Assembly (NCBI GenBank): GCA_949357655.1
Contig: CASHTG010000002.1
Location: forward strand, 992,001-1,056,000
DNA: 64,000 nucleotides
DNA from: Parascedosporium putredinis
Taxonomy: Eukaryota > Ascomycota > Sordariomycetes > Microascales > Microascaceae
Reading direction: 5' to 3'
Part shown: one piece after another, positions 1-12,354 of the stretch
Position numbering within the stretch: the stretch's first letter is position 1
How the letters are laid out: each line of letters begins with the position of its first letter
Made by a program: the position numbers and the translations under genes
Notes under the pieces: model-generated
The model's input: only the letters and a program-made list of their open reading frames with translations
What the model was told of the DNA's origin: nothing
The model's database searches: none

Positions 1-331
1 TCTTCCAATATTTGCAGTTTATACGAGGGAGTGAAAATGAGGCTAGCAAAGTATTAGGGGAGGCGCGTGGGGTTATCCATAGAAGGACCCAAGGGATTCA
101 CGGAAGTATAGCGCGTTACTCGGCGCGGATTCAGCGGCGGCGGAACTGCAGGCATGATGGCCTGATGGAACCGTGGGGTATCGCCAGACTCTACCGCACT
201 CTCTTGCACAGACACAGGGATGGGGGCGGATTACAGGGATGAAGAGGCCGCGAACAACAGGAAGGCCCCTTGGGAAAGGGAAGCATGATGACATGATACG
301 GGTGATATAAGAATGGGGGCGTGGGACATAC
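1..331 (-). other. Intron and/or missing downstream exons of the AIF-like gene
   Basis: This stretch follows a clear GTATGT donor on the minus strand. I could not find a reading frame in it that continues the conserved oxidoreductase sequence expected after the donor. It is either a long intron or an intron plus exons lost beyond the window edge. No other gene was recognised here. Confidence 0.4.
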
Positions 332-785
332 AGAAGCCATCTCGCTCATCTACGAGAGTAATCTCGACTGGCGTCCTAGGGGCGTCGATAGTGTGTTTAT
401 AAGAAGGGTAGACCATCCGGGGTCGAAGATGGTTACCCAAGTCGAGGAGGTTGACGGTGGCGGATAGACCAGCATAGGATCCTCCGACTACGAGGATCTT
501 AGTGACGGCCGCCGGGGAGGGGAGGGTGAGAGGTGCGGTAGCCATGTCTGCGGTGGATGAGGCGTTGCGGTGATGCGACGAGGCGCTGAAGGAGCGCGTT
601 GGCGTGCGCAAGTGAACGGAAGCTGAGAGGAGGGAGAGGCTTTCTTTTGCTCGGTTAGCAAGGGAAGGCGCGGAACTGATAGAAGCAGTGACGCTTGGCC
701 TTGTGAGGACGGGTAGTCGGCAACGGGTTTCGCGGACAAGGAAGGGGATGGCTTTTTGGAAGTGCTGAAGATGGCCTGGGTGCAT
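332..785 (-). CDS. AIF/FSP1-like FAD-dependent oxidoreductase, 5' exon only
   Basis: This is the first exon of a pyridine nucleotide-disulfide oxidoreductase, a family that passes electrons from NAD(P)H through FAD to quinones or other acceptors. The Rossmann dinucleotide-binding motif KILVVGGSYAGL lies at residues 96-107 and is followed by a beta strand ending in an acidic residue (EITLVDERDG), as expected for FAD binding. Before it are about 80 residues rich in Arg, Ser and Ala and poor in acidic residues, including a RSFSAS motif typical of fungal mitochondrial presequences, so I prefer the upstream ATG. The internal ATG at residue 81 (complement of 543-545) would give a version without this leader. 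The exon ends at a GTATGT donor after the DGF codons. The rest of the protein is outside the window or unrecognised, so substrate and exact subfamily are open. Confidence 0.75.
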
Positions 786-3700
786 GTAGGATGCTTAGTC
801 GGGCTATCTAGATGTAAATACGTAGCCTTCCGTAGGGGAAGAAGTACGCGAGGGCTCGTGAGGAAGTTTAGAATGGAGGACTCGTCGTGAGGACGAGGAA
901 GAGGAAAAGGAGGAAAATGAAGTGATGGTGGTTGCTGTGGTGGTGATGTATAGTTTAACTGGAGATCACGGGCAGACGCGGTTTTATTCTCTCTTTTCTT
1001 TTCTTTTTTTTCTCCTTTTTCTTAGGGACCAGGAGCTTGCGCAATGGCGGGGATCCGTGGACGAAGGGGGAAGGAGAAAAAAAAGGGCAAGAGATCCCGA
1101 GGTGGAGCTTGGATTTCTCTTTGTGTTTTGGCAGCACGCAAGTTACGCACACACACTCTCACGGCTGCGGGTGAAAAGTGAAAGGGACTTAAGGTTGGGG
1201 CAACTGAGAAAGGGCAAGAAGAGACGAGGGGTGCCAGCCAAATGGAGATGGAGAAGACGAAAAGGAAGCTTGGGACAAAAGGGAAGCCTGGCTTCGGAGC
1301 TTGGCAAGGAAGAAGGAAGTGGGCTTAGAGGGACCTATTGTAACTCTACGCTATGCCGGACTGGTTCGGGAGATGTGATTTTCTGGATTCGGTTGGATAG
1401 CTCTTATTAAGTTGAGGGGCCAGTTGTTGTGTGCGTCTTTCCTTGAAAGGATCTCGAAGGAACACGACGGTGGAGGGCATTTATGAGGCTAGATAGATAT
1501 CGAGGATTTCGCTCTCTCGGGGATAGCCAAGAAGAAGGATTCACCGACATCCGATTCGGAAACGACGGAGCCGAAATCACAAACCAAAAGACAAAAAGCT
1601 CAACAATGAGAGATGAGACACCAGGGGAAAATAAAGTTGAACATGTTGAGACCAGTGTTGACGCGGGCAAGCTAAGCTTGGATGGAGGCAAAGTTATCTG
1701 ATGGGGAATTCATACTGTGAGATGATCGCGAAGGAGGGGCCAAAGAGTGACATCCAGGGGCTCAACGGGTAGTAGGACCGACCCTGCGACAACGGACCTT
1801 GAGAGGGCAAGCACACAACATTGAACTCATCAATATAGGTCTGATGACGAGGCTACCGCATTAATAATTGATCTAAATAGTTCATCCCTAGGAATGATAG
1901 AAGCGGGAGGAGCAAGAGCTCCTAGAAACGGCGCAAAGAAAAAGAAAGGGGTGACGCCTGGCACGACCCCGATGACGCACCAAGATTGATAAGTCAAGAG
2001 TGCCGGCACTTCCATGCGCGGTCTGGGCAAGAAATGTAGGGGTCGTTTCCCCGAACCCGAGCTGGTGGCGCTCCAAGGTGGATCCAGCTTGACACGAGCA
2101 CACAACAGGCGTAAAAGCTGGAATATTGGGAAATCACCACGACGGAAAATCATTTCTTCACTTTGATCTCAAGATTTTTCATCTGTGCTGCAGAGTACCA
2201 AAAGAACGGGCTTCTCCAAAGATTTACTGGTGGGGAACAACTATGATCATTAATATTGTTATTAACCCTATGCTACAGTTGTGTGGGCAAGGACGGGGGA
2301 TGACGGGGAAATAGGCAAAGGAGAAGAAAATTATTTCTGCCAAGATGTGTAGCTCGGCTCGGGTTGTCTCGGAACCGAGTTGGTTTTCTCGGAGGGGAGG
2401 AGCATCAATGTACGAAGTAGGTATGCATTTTCATCGTGAAGAAACTAGCAGTGTAGGATGGGTGGGCTTTAGCAGGTTCGAGAGCGGTGGACCAAGGGAA
2501 ACTCGGCATTTCAGGGCTTAAAATGCCCATAACTATTACTCGTGCTGTTCAAATTGTGTGCCAGAGGTCAACTCCAAATTTTGGTCCGTCGGTCTGGGGT
2601 TCGACCTGGTGGGGCCGCCGCAACATCCCATTATCAATCAGTGGCCTCAACCCCATCAAACAGTGGATGATGACACGAGGGGGAGTGGTGTAGACTGAAT
2701 TTAGCGCTACCCTGTGGGTTTCGCGCAAGGGGAATGAGGTGGTCTCAGGAGACAAGAGGCCTGGCGATGGACACAATGAGTGGATGGAAAGAACCCTAGA
2801 AGCCCCGGCCGGTCCGTTGTCCATGTAGTCTCGGGCGTCGTTATCTGATCCGCTCAATATCAATCAGTGGAGCCGATGGGTCCCTGAAAATTTCTTTTTG
2901 GCGCTACGCTCGAGTGCGGGAGTGGCAGTGACAGGCCAAACACTGGCGCACCGGTATCGGAAGGCAACCAAAGAGTCAACCACGCCATACGTCCAATTTT
3001 GGTCACCGTTTTCCCTTTGCTTCGTTCTTCCGTTTTGATGTCCTGGCAAAGAGCAGACTAGCGACCCTTGTCTTGACATCCCGCCCCTCCTCGGTTGACC
3101 TCGACCTCGTCGCGAGGTAGCATTTTTTCTTTCTTTTTTTCCTTCACACACACCCACTAATTCGTAGACTTGCAGTGTCCCCAATTCCCGCCTCTCGTTG
3201 TATTCGCCCAGGCTCAGTCAATAATAAGAAGGCGCCCGTGGACGGAGGTAGAATGATACAAGTAGCCCCCAGTATTATTTTATCAATCTAGCTAAGACCG
3301 GGCCCTCCCCCTCCCCCTCCCCCACTCGTCTTCTTTCACCCGCGGGACAAGCCAAGTCAGTGCCAGGGTACAACAAAAGTCCTCTCGCCTTGCCATCACG
3401 ACATGGGTGAAAACTGCACATGGATGGGACGTGTGGACGTCAATGTGGACGAGGGCGCCAGCAGTGAGTGCCGGTGAAGGGGGCAAAAGGTGGGTGTGAC
3501 TCGGCCTTTATACCACAATCGGACGAGGGGAACACAGCAGATGTCATTTATAGGGCCTCTTGCCTATGCATACAGCCAGTTTCACTGTGGCGGACAGGAC
3601 GAAGACGCACTCGTCACATCGAAACACCAAAACACCTCGAGCTTGGTTTCCTTTTCTGGCATTCCACACTCCATCCAAACACCCCAAGTTTGGTGGGGGA

Positions 3701-5148
3701 GGGAGGAGAGGGGGGGACGGTTGGGCTTCTCAACCGTGGAAAGGCATGCTCTGGGCTTGGGATTTGGAGCCTGGCTATGCTTCTCGTTCTGCTTGCCATA
3801 TTTGTCTTTGTCTCTGTAGCGAGGCACTCTCTTGTTCGCTTTCGGGAAGCTGCTCTGTTCTACTTACGTACGTGCAGGTGTGCAGTGTGTGGTAGATCGA
3901 CAAGTCCACTTCGTCCCCTCCCCCATTTTTCCCTTGGACAAATCGAGCGGTTGGCCCCTTGTCCCTCGTCTTCGCCTCCCACCCTCCCACGTTCCCCGCC
4001 CACTTCTGTCCAAGTACCCCCAACCATACCATAATCGTCCAAGGGCCATCATTGACCAATGGGCAAGGTATCGAGAATACCGCCAGCGACGAGAGTGATT
4101 TCCACAAGAGTTGGCGTACAAGCATCCCCCGTGCTGATCATCCGGGGCTCTCTCCTCTTCGCAACAGTGCAGCGCGTCTCGGTACCACTGAACATGGCCT
4201 GCCTCGACACTGTTCTCCGGTTCCCGGATGTTCCTCTCGTGAATAACACGCGACCGGGATTTGGGGCGGAACAAATACACGAGAATTCCAACCCATACGC
4301 CCCTGGCCCTTGCCCTGGTGCTAGAGCTGGTGCTGGTGCTGGTGCTGGTGCTGGTGCTGGTGCTATTCCTCGCGTCGTTGGTGGGGCCATTCTTCTTTTT
4401 CTGTCCCGCATGGAGCTTGAGCTTGGCCCTCTTGAACATTTTCCGTCGATCCCTGCACCCTGGCCTGGTCCCCTGCTCTTAGTTAAGAAGTCGGCCCAAA
4501 AAAAAAAACGAAAAAAAAAAAAAAGTGGCACGAGTAAACAGCGCTGGCCGATCGCTGGAGGGTCGGTCTAGCATCGGCTGTCGTCTTGTTCTGCTTGTCG
4601 GTCCCTCCCTCTTTTCGGGTTCTTACCATTCGACCACGCCATGGTTCAACGCAACGAGTCTAGCTGGCTAAAAGGGTATGAAATTGAGGGCAAAGATACT
4701 TTGAAGAGAATAGAAGACGTCTAGCAAACAAAGAAAAGAAAGAGAGAAAAAACTAAACTTGTCGGTTAGAAAGAGAGACTTTGGCGAGGACAGTCACGCT
4801 CGGGGCGAAAAGAGGTCTCGCAAGCATCCCCCCTTCTCAAGTACTTCCCGCATGACGGTGTCCTGCATTACCGCAACGTGCTTTGCGAGGGCCAAATTGG
4901 TTCATGGGGCCCGTTCAAATTAATAAAACCAAAAAATTATCCCCGGGTCGCCGGTATTCGCTCTTTCTTAAAGCTCTCGGAAGCTTCAGAATCCTTCTTC
5001 GTCTTCCCTTTCCCCCCCTCCTTTCCGCTCCGTGCCCCTCCCGTTGACGAGCTTGTGTCCCGCCCGTCGACCTGTGTGAAAGCGCAGATCTGGAAAAACA
5101 CACAAGTCTTAAAAGCACCAAACGCTTTTGAGAACTGTCTTGCCCACC
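786..5148. other. Long intergenic region, no gene recognised
   Basis: About 4.4 kb lies between the divergent AIF-like and ABC transporter genes. Open frames occur on both strands, but they are low in complexity, overlap each other and show no domain or conserved motif. The right part (from about 3.9 kb) has CT-rich tracts, a hexanucleotide repeat and A-runs, as expected of promoter and 5' leader DNA for the transporter. Nothing else could be supported. Confidence 0.5.
4324..4366. repeat. Hexanucleotide microsatellite (GGTGCT)n
   Basis: About seven tandem copies of a GGTGCT unit follow 'ctagagct'. Depending on frame they would encode Ala-Gly, Leu-Val or, on the other strand, Ala-Pro or Ser-Thr dipeptides, which explains several spurious low-complexity open frames here. 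It lies about 0.8 kb upstream of the ABC transporter start. Confidence 0.85.
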
Positions 5149-8100
5149 ATGGCCGAGACCGAGGTCATCTCAGAGAAGCGCGCGGGCGACGTGGAAGCTC
5201 CCGCGTCCGCCGCTTCTGAAGCTCCCGAGAAGGAACAGGTATGTATTTGTCGTTTTGCTTTTGCCAGCAATTGTAATCGAACTCCCTCAAAGCAAAGCTT
5301 GTATATGTCTTGTACAAAATAGTATATCCTATAAACTCTTAGACTAACACAAGGCCGTGTCTCGCGCTCCCTTTCCTAGGCCCCCAAGACCAGCTTCTTC
5401 ACCTTTTTCCAGCTCCTAGTCTACGCGAACCCGACATGGCGCGATTTCGCCCTGCTCGTGGTCGGCACAATCTCCGCCATCGCGTCGGGCGTTCCCTTTC
5501 CGCTCATGGGTATCATCTTCGGTCAGCTCCTGGACGACATGAACAGCGGCTCCTGCGACAATTCCGACGCCGCCCTCATCACCGACCCCGTAGCCGCCAA
5601 GCAGCTCCAAGACGACCTCCAGGGCGAAGTGAATAAAAAGGTCCTCATCCTGGTTTACCTCGGCATCGCGTCCCTGGTCCTCATCTACACCTACATCGTC
5701 TGCTGGAACCTCTTCAGCCAGCGCCTCGCCCAGCGCCTGAGGGAAAAGTACTTCATCACCCTCCTCGGCCAGGATGCCGCCTTCTTCGACACCCGCAAGG
5801 CCGGCGAGGTCTCCACCCGCCTCAACAGCGATATCCAGGTCGTCCAGTCCGGCACCTCGGAAAAGGTCGGCATGTACATTGCCACCATCTCCTTCTTCAT
5901 CACCGCCTACGTCGTCGGTTTCACCCGCGACGCCAAGCTCGCCGGCATGCTCATCTCCTTGGCGCCCGCTTTCCTCCTCATGGCGCTCGTCGGCGGCCAC
6001 TACGTCGAAAAGTTCACCGGTGCCATTTCCTCCGCGGTGGGCCACGCCTCGTCCGTCGCCTCGGAGGCGCTGAATCACATCGCCGTCGTGCACGCTTTCA
6101 GCGCCGCGCCCCGCCTCGAGAAGAAGTTTTCCGAGAGCATGCTCGAGGCCCGCCAGGCTGGTATCAAAAGGCCCAGACCAGCGCCGTCCAGGCCGGGTCT
6201 CTGTACTTTATTGCCTTCTCCGCCAATGCTCTTGCCTTTTGGCAGGGTAGTATCAAGATTGCCCAGGCCGTCGAAGGAGGCGGAGGCGAGGCTTCTATCG
6301 GTCGAATCTACACAGTTGTGTTCCTCATCGTTGACGGTATGTTTCTGGTCTGCGCATCCCCAGCGCCTACAGTTTGGATTGTCGTGGTACTAACTTTTTT
6401 CCCCTTTAGCCTGCGTGCTCCTTAGCCAGGTCGCTCCCTTCCTCTCCCTCTTCAGCGCCGCGTCGGCCTCCTTTGTCAAGTTGAGGGAGGACATCAGCCA
6501 CTTGCCCACCATCAACGGAACAGGCGACCAGGGCCTAAAGCCCGCCTCTGTCAACGGCACCATCGAGTTTAAGGATGTCGAGTTCGCCTATCCTTCGCGC
6601 CCCGACCAGAGGACCCTCAACGGCGTATCCATCAAGATCCCCGCCGGCAAGCACACCGCCGTCGTCGGACCTTCCGGAGGCGGCAAGTCCACGATCGTCT
6701 CCCTCATCATGCGCCTCTACGACCCCGTCCAGGAGAGCTGTTCCTCGACGGCGCCCCCTCAAGGACTACAACGTCAAGTACGTCCGCAGCCTCATCGGCA
6801 TGGTCCAGCAGGAGCCCACCCTCCTCAACCGCTCCGTCATGGAGAACATCGCCCTCGGTCTTTTCAACTCCGCCAACCCGAGCCACGCCGACCTGCAATC
6901 CGCCCTCCTCAGCGCGGATCTGTCGAACCTCGCCGAAGACATCAGGGCCGGCAAGGACTTGATCGCCGCCGCCGCCAGCTACAGCGCCGGCGTGCAGACC
7001 ATCGCCAAGCTCGTGTCCGAAGCCGCGGACCTCGCTGATGCCTCGCCCTTTATCCAGAAGCTGCAGTTTGGCTTCGGCACCCTCGTCGGAACGAGCGGCT
7101 CTCAGCTCAGCGGCGGCCAGAGGCAGCGCGTCGCCCTGGCGCGCGCTCTGATCCGGGACCCCAAGATCCTCGTCCTCGACGAGGCTACGGCGTCCTTGGA
7201 CTCCGCCACCGAGCAGCGTATCCAGGCCAACCTCGAGCAGATTACGCAGGGTCGCGCTCTTCTCTCCGTGGCCCACCGTCTCTCCACCATCAAGAACGCC
7301 GACAACATCATCGTGTTCAAGGCCGGGCTGGTCGTCGAGCAGGGCACGCACGCCGAACTCGTCGCTTTGGGCGGGGAGTACGCCGAGCTGGTCAGGCTGC
7401 AGAGTCTTAAGAACGACGACGATGATGACAACGCCTCGACCGTGCGCGAGGAGAGCTCCATCGAGCTGGCCAAGATTGAACCCGTTGCTAGTGCCAGGAG
7501 CGAAAAGGCGGCCGTTGTGGCCGCGGGGACCACCGAGGTACCTGCCAGCTCCGGCACCGGGTCTGACGCGAGCAAGCCGGTCGAGGACGACGATGCCCTC
7601 AAGAAGCCCATGGGCGGCGGCGTCGTGGCCAAGAAGATTCTGTACTTCATCCGTCCCAATCTCCACTTCATCTTCATCGGCTTCGTCGCCGCCTTCATCG
7701 TCGGCTGCACGTACTCGGCAACCGGCGTCATCTTTGGTCAAACCGTCGGCAAGGTCAATTCGTGCACCAACCCCGATAGGATCCGGTCTCTCGGCAAGCT
7801 CATGGGCGGCATGTTCTTCATGCTGGCGGTCGTAGAGTTCCTCGCCAACTTCACCAGTTGGTCCTCGTTTGGCTACCTCTCCGAGAAGCTGCTGTACCGA
7901 CTCAGGGTCCTCTCCTTCCGCTCTCTCTTCAAGCAAGGGCTGGATTTCCACCAGTCGCACAGCCGCGACCCCGCCAGCCTGCTGTCCATCATCACCAAGG
8001 ACACCGCCGAGCTGGGCGGCTTCAGCGGGTCCGTCGCAGGAACCATGATCGCCGTCACCGTGAACCTCATCGTCGCCATCATCCTCTCGCACGTCATGGC

Positions 8101-9439
8101 GTGGAAGATTGCTCTCGTCTGCCTCGTCCTCATCCCTATCCAGTTCGGCGCGGGCATCATGCAGATGATCGAGCTCGCCCGCCACCAGAGGCGCCACACC
8201 GAGGCCTTTGGCAAGGCCGTCGGCATCACCGTCGAGGCCGTCAACTCCATCAAGACCATCTCTACCCTGTCCCTCGAGCAGGAAGTTTACCAGACCTACC
8301 GCCGCGTCCTCAAGCAGCCCCGCAAGGCCATGGCCGGCGCCAGCGCCTACGTCAACCTGTACCTGGCCATCGCGTACAGCGTCGGCAACTTCATCTACTC
8401 CTTCGCGTACTGGTGGGGCGCCAAGCTCATCATCAAGGAGAGTACACCCCGACCCAGTTCTTCACCATCCTCGTCGCCATGCTCGTCGGTGCCCAGCTAT
8501 GGGGCCAAATGTTCGCCCTCGCCCCCGAAGTCACCCGTGCCCGTCTCGCCGCCTCCCGCGTCCTCAACCTCGTCGACATGGGCCAGGACGAGGGCGACAA
8601 GCACCCCCTCTCCCCGACTACGAGCACAAGAGCGAAAAGGACGCGGAAGCCTCGGTCGGCTCGGCCAAGGGCGCCGCGCTGCCCGTCAGGGCCGGCGGTC
8701 TCAAGGTGGCCTTCAAGGACGTCACCTTTGCCTACCCGGCCCGGCCCGAGCTCACCATCCTCGACAGGGTGTCGTTTGAGCTGGAGCCCGGCAAGTTCTG
8801 CGGTCTCGTCGGCCCCTCGGGCGCGGGCAAGTCCACCATCATGGCCCTCGTCCAGGGTATGTTCGACGTGCCCTCGGGCTCCGTGCAGCTCGACGGCGCC
8901 GAGGTGAGCCGCCTCGACGGGGATTCCTTCCGCGACCAGATCGCCCTCGTGCCCCAGGACCCGGCCCTCTTTGACGGCACCGTCCGCTTCAACGTCGGTC
9001 TCGGTGCCCGCGCGGGCGAGGAGGCCACGCAGGAGGAGATTGAGGCCGCGTGCAAGATTGCCAACATGCACGATGTCATCATGGCGCTCCCGCAGGGCTA
9101 CGATACCGAGTGCGGGCCCAACGGCTCTCGGCTGTCGGGCGGCCAGAGGCAGCGGCTCGCGATCGCGCGCGCGCTGGTGAGGAAGCCGAGGCTGCTGCTG
9201 CTCGACGAGAGCACCAGCGCGCTCGATGCGGAGAACGAGAGGGCGTTGCAGGAGGGTCTGGAGAGGGCGGCCAAGGGCATTACTGTCCTTGCCATCACGC
9301 ATAGGATCCATACCGTCAGGAGGGCGGACGTCATCCTCGTCGTGGAGGAGGCCGTATCGTGGACAAGGGAACGCACGACGACTTGATCCAGAGGAGCGAG
9401 AGCTACAGGGCAAATGCTCTGCACCAGCAACTGCACTAA
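5149..9439 (+). CDS. ABCB-type full-size multidrug exporter (Pmd1/leptomycin-resistance family), six apparent 1-nt deletions
   Basis: A plasma-membrane ATP-driven exporter of hydrophobic compounds with TMD1-NBD1-TMD2-NBD2 order, about 1,360 residues when the frame is followed. Exons are 5149-5238, 5380-6336 and 6410-9439 with standard GT-AG introns. NBD1 has Walker A GPSGGGKST (6667-6693), signature LSGGQRQR (7106-7129) and Walker B ILVLDEA (from 7166). NBD2 has GPSGAGKST (8811-8837), LSGGQRQR (9132-9155) and LLLLDES. Both D/H-loop regions (SALD, AHRLST and THRIHT) are present, so both ATP sites look competent. The reading frame slips by exactly one lost base at six places: A-run 6166-6169, GG 6732-6733, C-run 6754-6758, GG 8437-8438, C-run 8612-8615 and GG 9350-9351. 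Each loss is inside a homopolymer and conserved ABC sequence resumes at once, so I read these as sequence errors rather than decay. The transported substrate cannot be inferred. Confidence 0.93.
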
Positions 9440-10298
9440 GGCTGGATTTCTTTTGTTTCATTTCTTCTCTGTGTTCTGTTGGGAACGAACACCCTTTCTT
9501 GATCTCCCGGGTTGTTCAATGAGTTCTTCCAATGAGAGTCTCGTCGCTCAGGCTTGACACTGGCCCACGAGGCTTTCTTCATCATCATCGCCATCTTCCC
9601 TACTCTTCCACACTACCTATCTCTCTCCAGCTCTCGATCTCGCCCACCATCTCTCCTTGATCTCTCTCGTCTTGGCTTCTTTCTTTGTATTAAAATATTG
9701 CTGAAAACAGTGGATTAATATTCTTAAAAGCATCTAATACCCTATAGTTAAAGCAGACGCGGCTCTTTCTTGCATATGTGAACCCGTAAGCAGTCGAACG
9801 AACCGGTGACTTGTACAGGCCTAGGGCTAGTGGAACCTTCGCTCAACTTGAGCTTCGGCAGAGTTCAATCTAACTTGTATACGTCGGTACTACTCCTGAA
9901 CCTAACACTGAAACTAAATTGTCTTCGATATGACCTTGGGTGTGGTCCTTAGGTGGACTATAGTTGCTCGTCCTACCGTCTTTTATAGACCGTAGTCGCA
10001 CTCTATGCGGTCCTCCCCTACTGGCTGCGCATCAATGTCCCGAGGGTTTGCCTTTCTACTGCCGGGGTTCACTGCTCTTCGGGCCGTCACTCCGATCATG
10101 AGCGGCCTAGAATGATCAGAGTGAAGTAACAGTACTGATTGATTAATATTAGATGTATATTTAAAATTATATATATAATAATAAATATAACTTTTATTAT
10201 AATAAATACCTTAAGATATTTTATCCTAACTTACTTTTTAATATTTTAAATAGGTATTCTTAAATATTCTTATATTGATATATATAAAAAGTCTTAAC
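9440..10298. other. 3' flank of ABC gene passing into AT-rich DNA
   Basis: The first 250 bases resemble a CT-rich fungal 3' untranslated region. From about 9.7 kb the composition changes, and 10140-10290 is almost pure A/T with dense TpA steps. No gene, tRNA or recognisable transposase fragment was seen. Confidence 0.5.
10140..10290. other. Very AT-rich tract, RIP-like composition
   Basis: This block is dominated by TATA, TAAT and TTAA steps and contrasts sharply with the GC-rich genes on both sides. Such tracts are known in Pezizomycotina as the product of repeat-induced point mutation of old repeats. No ancestral element can be identified from the sequence, so the RIP origin is inferred from composition only. 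Confidence 0.5.
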
Positions 10299-11785
10299 CT
10301 AAAGCGACCTTTTTCTCTCTGGGCACCTTTCCATTGCGTGGCCGTTCAAGCCACATGTCGGGCAGAACAGCTCTTCATTCCCGTGTGCATAGCGACAACC
10401 ATTCCACGAGCATTCCTTGCCTTTAAGACAGATCTTATGCTTAGATGCTTTCTTATTTCCATACGTTTTGAAGTGATCCTTTTCAGTTATAGTGTGCGCG
10501 AACTGGCATTGGACGTTCCTTTCACAATAAATTCGCCAGTAACACCTGAGACGAGACTTGGTTTCTTCGCGGCGGATCTGGTGTTGTCTCCTATCTGTGA
10601 AGTAGCGATTCTCAATGAAGGAAGACTCGGCTTCTCGTTCATCTAGATTTTCGTGAACCTCGCGAGGGGGTTGGTTATCGATCTTGATCGGTCCTGGGAC
10701 ATCTCCACTATCATCGCTATCATCGCCTCTATCATTCTGATCATCGTCGATCGTCATACCATCTAGTTCTCGGAATTTATTTGATACCTCGAGCTTGAAC
10801 TGAGTCCTTCGTTCTCTCGCGGTCTCATAGTATTCCGTATAAGATATGACTTGAAGATTTTCCTTTTAAGAGCCTTCTGGATGAATATGAACAGATCTTC
10901 CTTCTCTTCATATGACATATTTACTGCATTTGCAGGGATTATAACAAGGCTGTTACTTGTTCCTTCTTTAGACGGTTTTTCTTTGAGTTCGTATTGGTAG
11001 ACGGGGATGTGTAGGCCCTTGACCAGCTGGTGGAGAGCCTCCGCCTTTCGTAGGGGATCTCGGACCACGATGCTATATGGATCGATCGTGTGTCGCTCTG
11101 GGTCAAATTCGCCTTGAATGAACCCTATTTCGTCGAGGTAGGGGTCGAAGTGATGTATAGTGATGTTTTCGACCGGGGACGAATAGATCTTAGCTAAGTC
11201 ATTCCTCCAAGACCAGACATGAACCGGTAGACCGTCAGTGGTTGCAATTTCGCGGACTGCGTCCCAAAGGTCCCGGTCTCCCGAGACGATGATGAATACA
11301 GTTGGTATTTTATATGCGTTCGCGAGAGTAGACTGTCGGGTACAATCGACGTTCAAGTTTGAATCCACTTGCTTCTCTTTTTAGTCCAGGGACTCCTCTT
11401 AAAAGTGTTTACTTTAAACTCTTCCTTCCTAAACGCCTCCCAGATAGTATCGACAGGTGGCGGGGTAGATCCGTATAATTTCCAGTAGACGTCATACTCT
11501 CTGCTCTGGAAGAAGTCCGGATTCCCGTAATAAGACTGTTTTGAGTTTCTGGGCACGAACCCTCCATAATGGCTCAGAAATGACCTGTAATTTAGAGTGT
11601 GTTGTCTGGTCTGGGTTTCGACTAATTGCTTGGTCGCCGTTCTCTCGGTTCTTCTGTTCTCTTTCGTGTCTATACCTCTCAGCGTACGTCTTTTGTCCCT
11701 GGATCCAGAGGTTAGAGTTATCAATATACACGTAAACGTCTCCCGCACTTTTCTTCTCCCCACGAGAGACATTTATAGTAGACAT
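10299..11785 (-). CDS. NYN-domain (PIN-like) ribonuclease with CCCH zinc fingers and a zinc knuckle, frameshifted
   Basis: A roughly 495-residue protein, probably acting on RNA. The N-terminus carries the NYN/PIN-like strand VYVYIDNSNLWIQG, whose Asp and Asn sit at the metal site in this nuclease family. Further on, the block TVFIIVSGDRDLWDAVREI gives the second conserved acidic motif (SGDRD). The C-terminal part has an acidic linker, two CCCH fingers (C-x5-C-x5-C-x3-H, then C-x5-C-x4-C-x3-H) and a CPTCGLNGHAMERCPE zinc knuckle. Frame changes occur near 11600-11700 (equivalent to +1 or -2), at the T-run 11378-11382 and at the T-run 10864-10867 (one base lost each on the coding strand); after each the same domain order continues. 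The gene sits alone in AT-rich DNA, with less GC-biased codons than its neighbours. Its substrate is unknown. It could be a real pseudogene, but two of the three breaks are the same homopolymer losses seen in essential genes here. Confidence 0.8.
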
Positions 11786-12115
11786 TGTTTTTAGCGGATT
11801 TTAGACTTAGAAGAAAAGCGTTGTGATAAGTCTATGTAATTAGTCTCTAATATTAGGGTGAGGAATAACTAAGGGTATTAAATATTACCAAGATATATAA
11901 CCCCTAATATGAGAGGAGATTTGGTGTCCTGTCATCCTCACAGTCAAGGTTAGTCTCAAGCGGGCCTCGCCCAAGTTTCTTTACCCCCAATTCATATTCT
12001 ACGAAGATTATCAGGGTGACGTGGCCCAATAATGGAATATGAAAAGGGAGACCGGTCTTGCAAATGCGCCTGCATTAATACCCAACATGGTTCCACAGCA
12101 TTTAACCATTGCCCC

Positions 12116-12354
12116 AACTAGCTATTTTTCAGCTACTATCATATACTAAATGACGATCTTTACTAGATGGGGCTTACATATAACCCGAGTATATAACATT
12201 CGATGGGTATAAACTAGCCGAGTTTTACCTAAATATTTGAAGGGATGCTAGCCTTAGAAATCTGCTCGCATTTAAAATAAAGACTAACCAGCTCATCTTC
12301 AGCTGCTATTATATACGAGGGGACGATCCTTACTAGATAAAGCTTGCATATAAC
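12116..12354. repeat. Diverged direct repeat, two ~70-bp copies about 170 bp apart
   Basis: The segment near 12116-12186 (…cagctactatcatatact…) recurs near 12285-12354 (…cagctgctattatatacg…). Shared blocks include gacgat-ctttactagat and gcttacatata / gcttgcatata. Many differences are C/T or G/A transitions, which fits mutated repeat copies. Weaker similarity extends upstream of both copies. Confidence 0.65.

Noticed and set aside
922..1410. 162-codon frame starting MMVVAVVVMY
   Set aside because: Low complexity, Arg/Lys/Gly-rich, overlaps other random frames and has no splice-linked continuation.
3864..4571. Overlapping frames on both strands around the GGTGCT repeat
   Set aside because: All owe their length to the repeat and the A-run; no conserved motif is seen outside the repeat.
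6707..8197. Long 496-codon open frame on the minus strand
   Set aside because: It is antisense to the ABC transporter NBD1/TMD2 coding region and rich in Ala, Gly, Glu and Asp, a known by-product of GC-rich third codon positions. It has no motif of its own.
5149..9439. ABC gene as a real pseudogene or a case of programmed frameshifting
   Set aside because: Both ATPase sites are intact, all six slips are identical one-base homopolymer losses without slippery-site signals, and the same pattern occurs in essential genes nearby.
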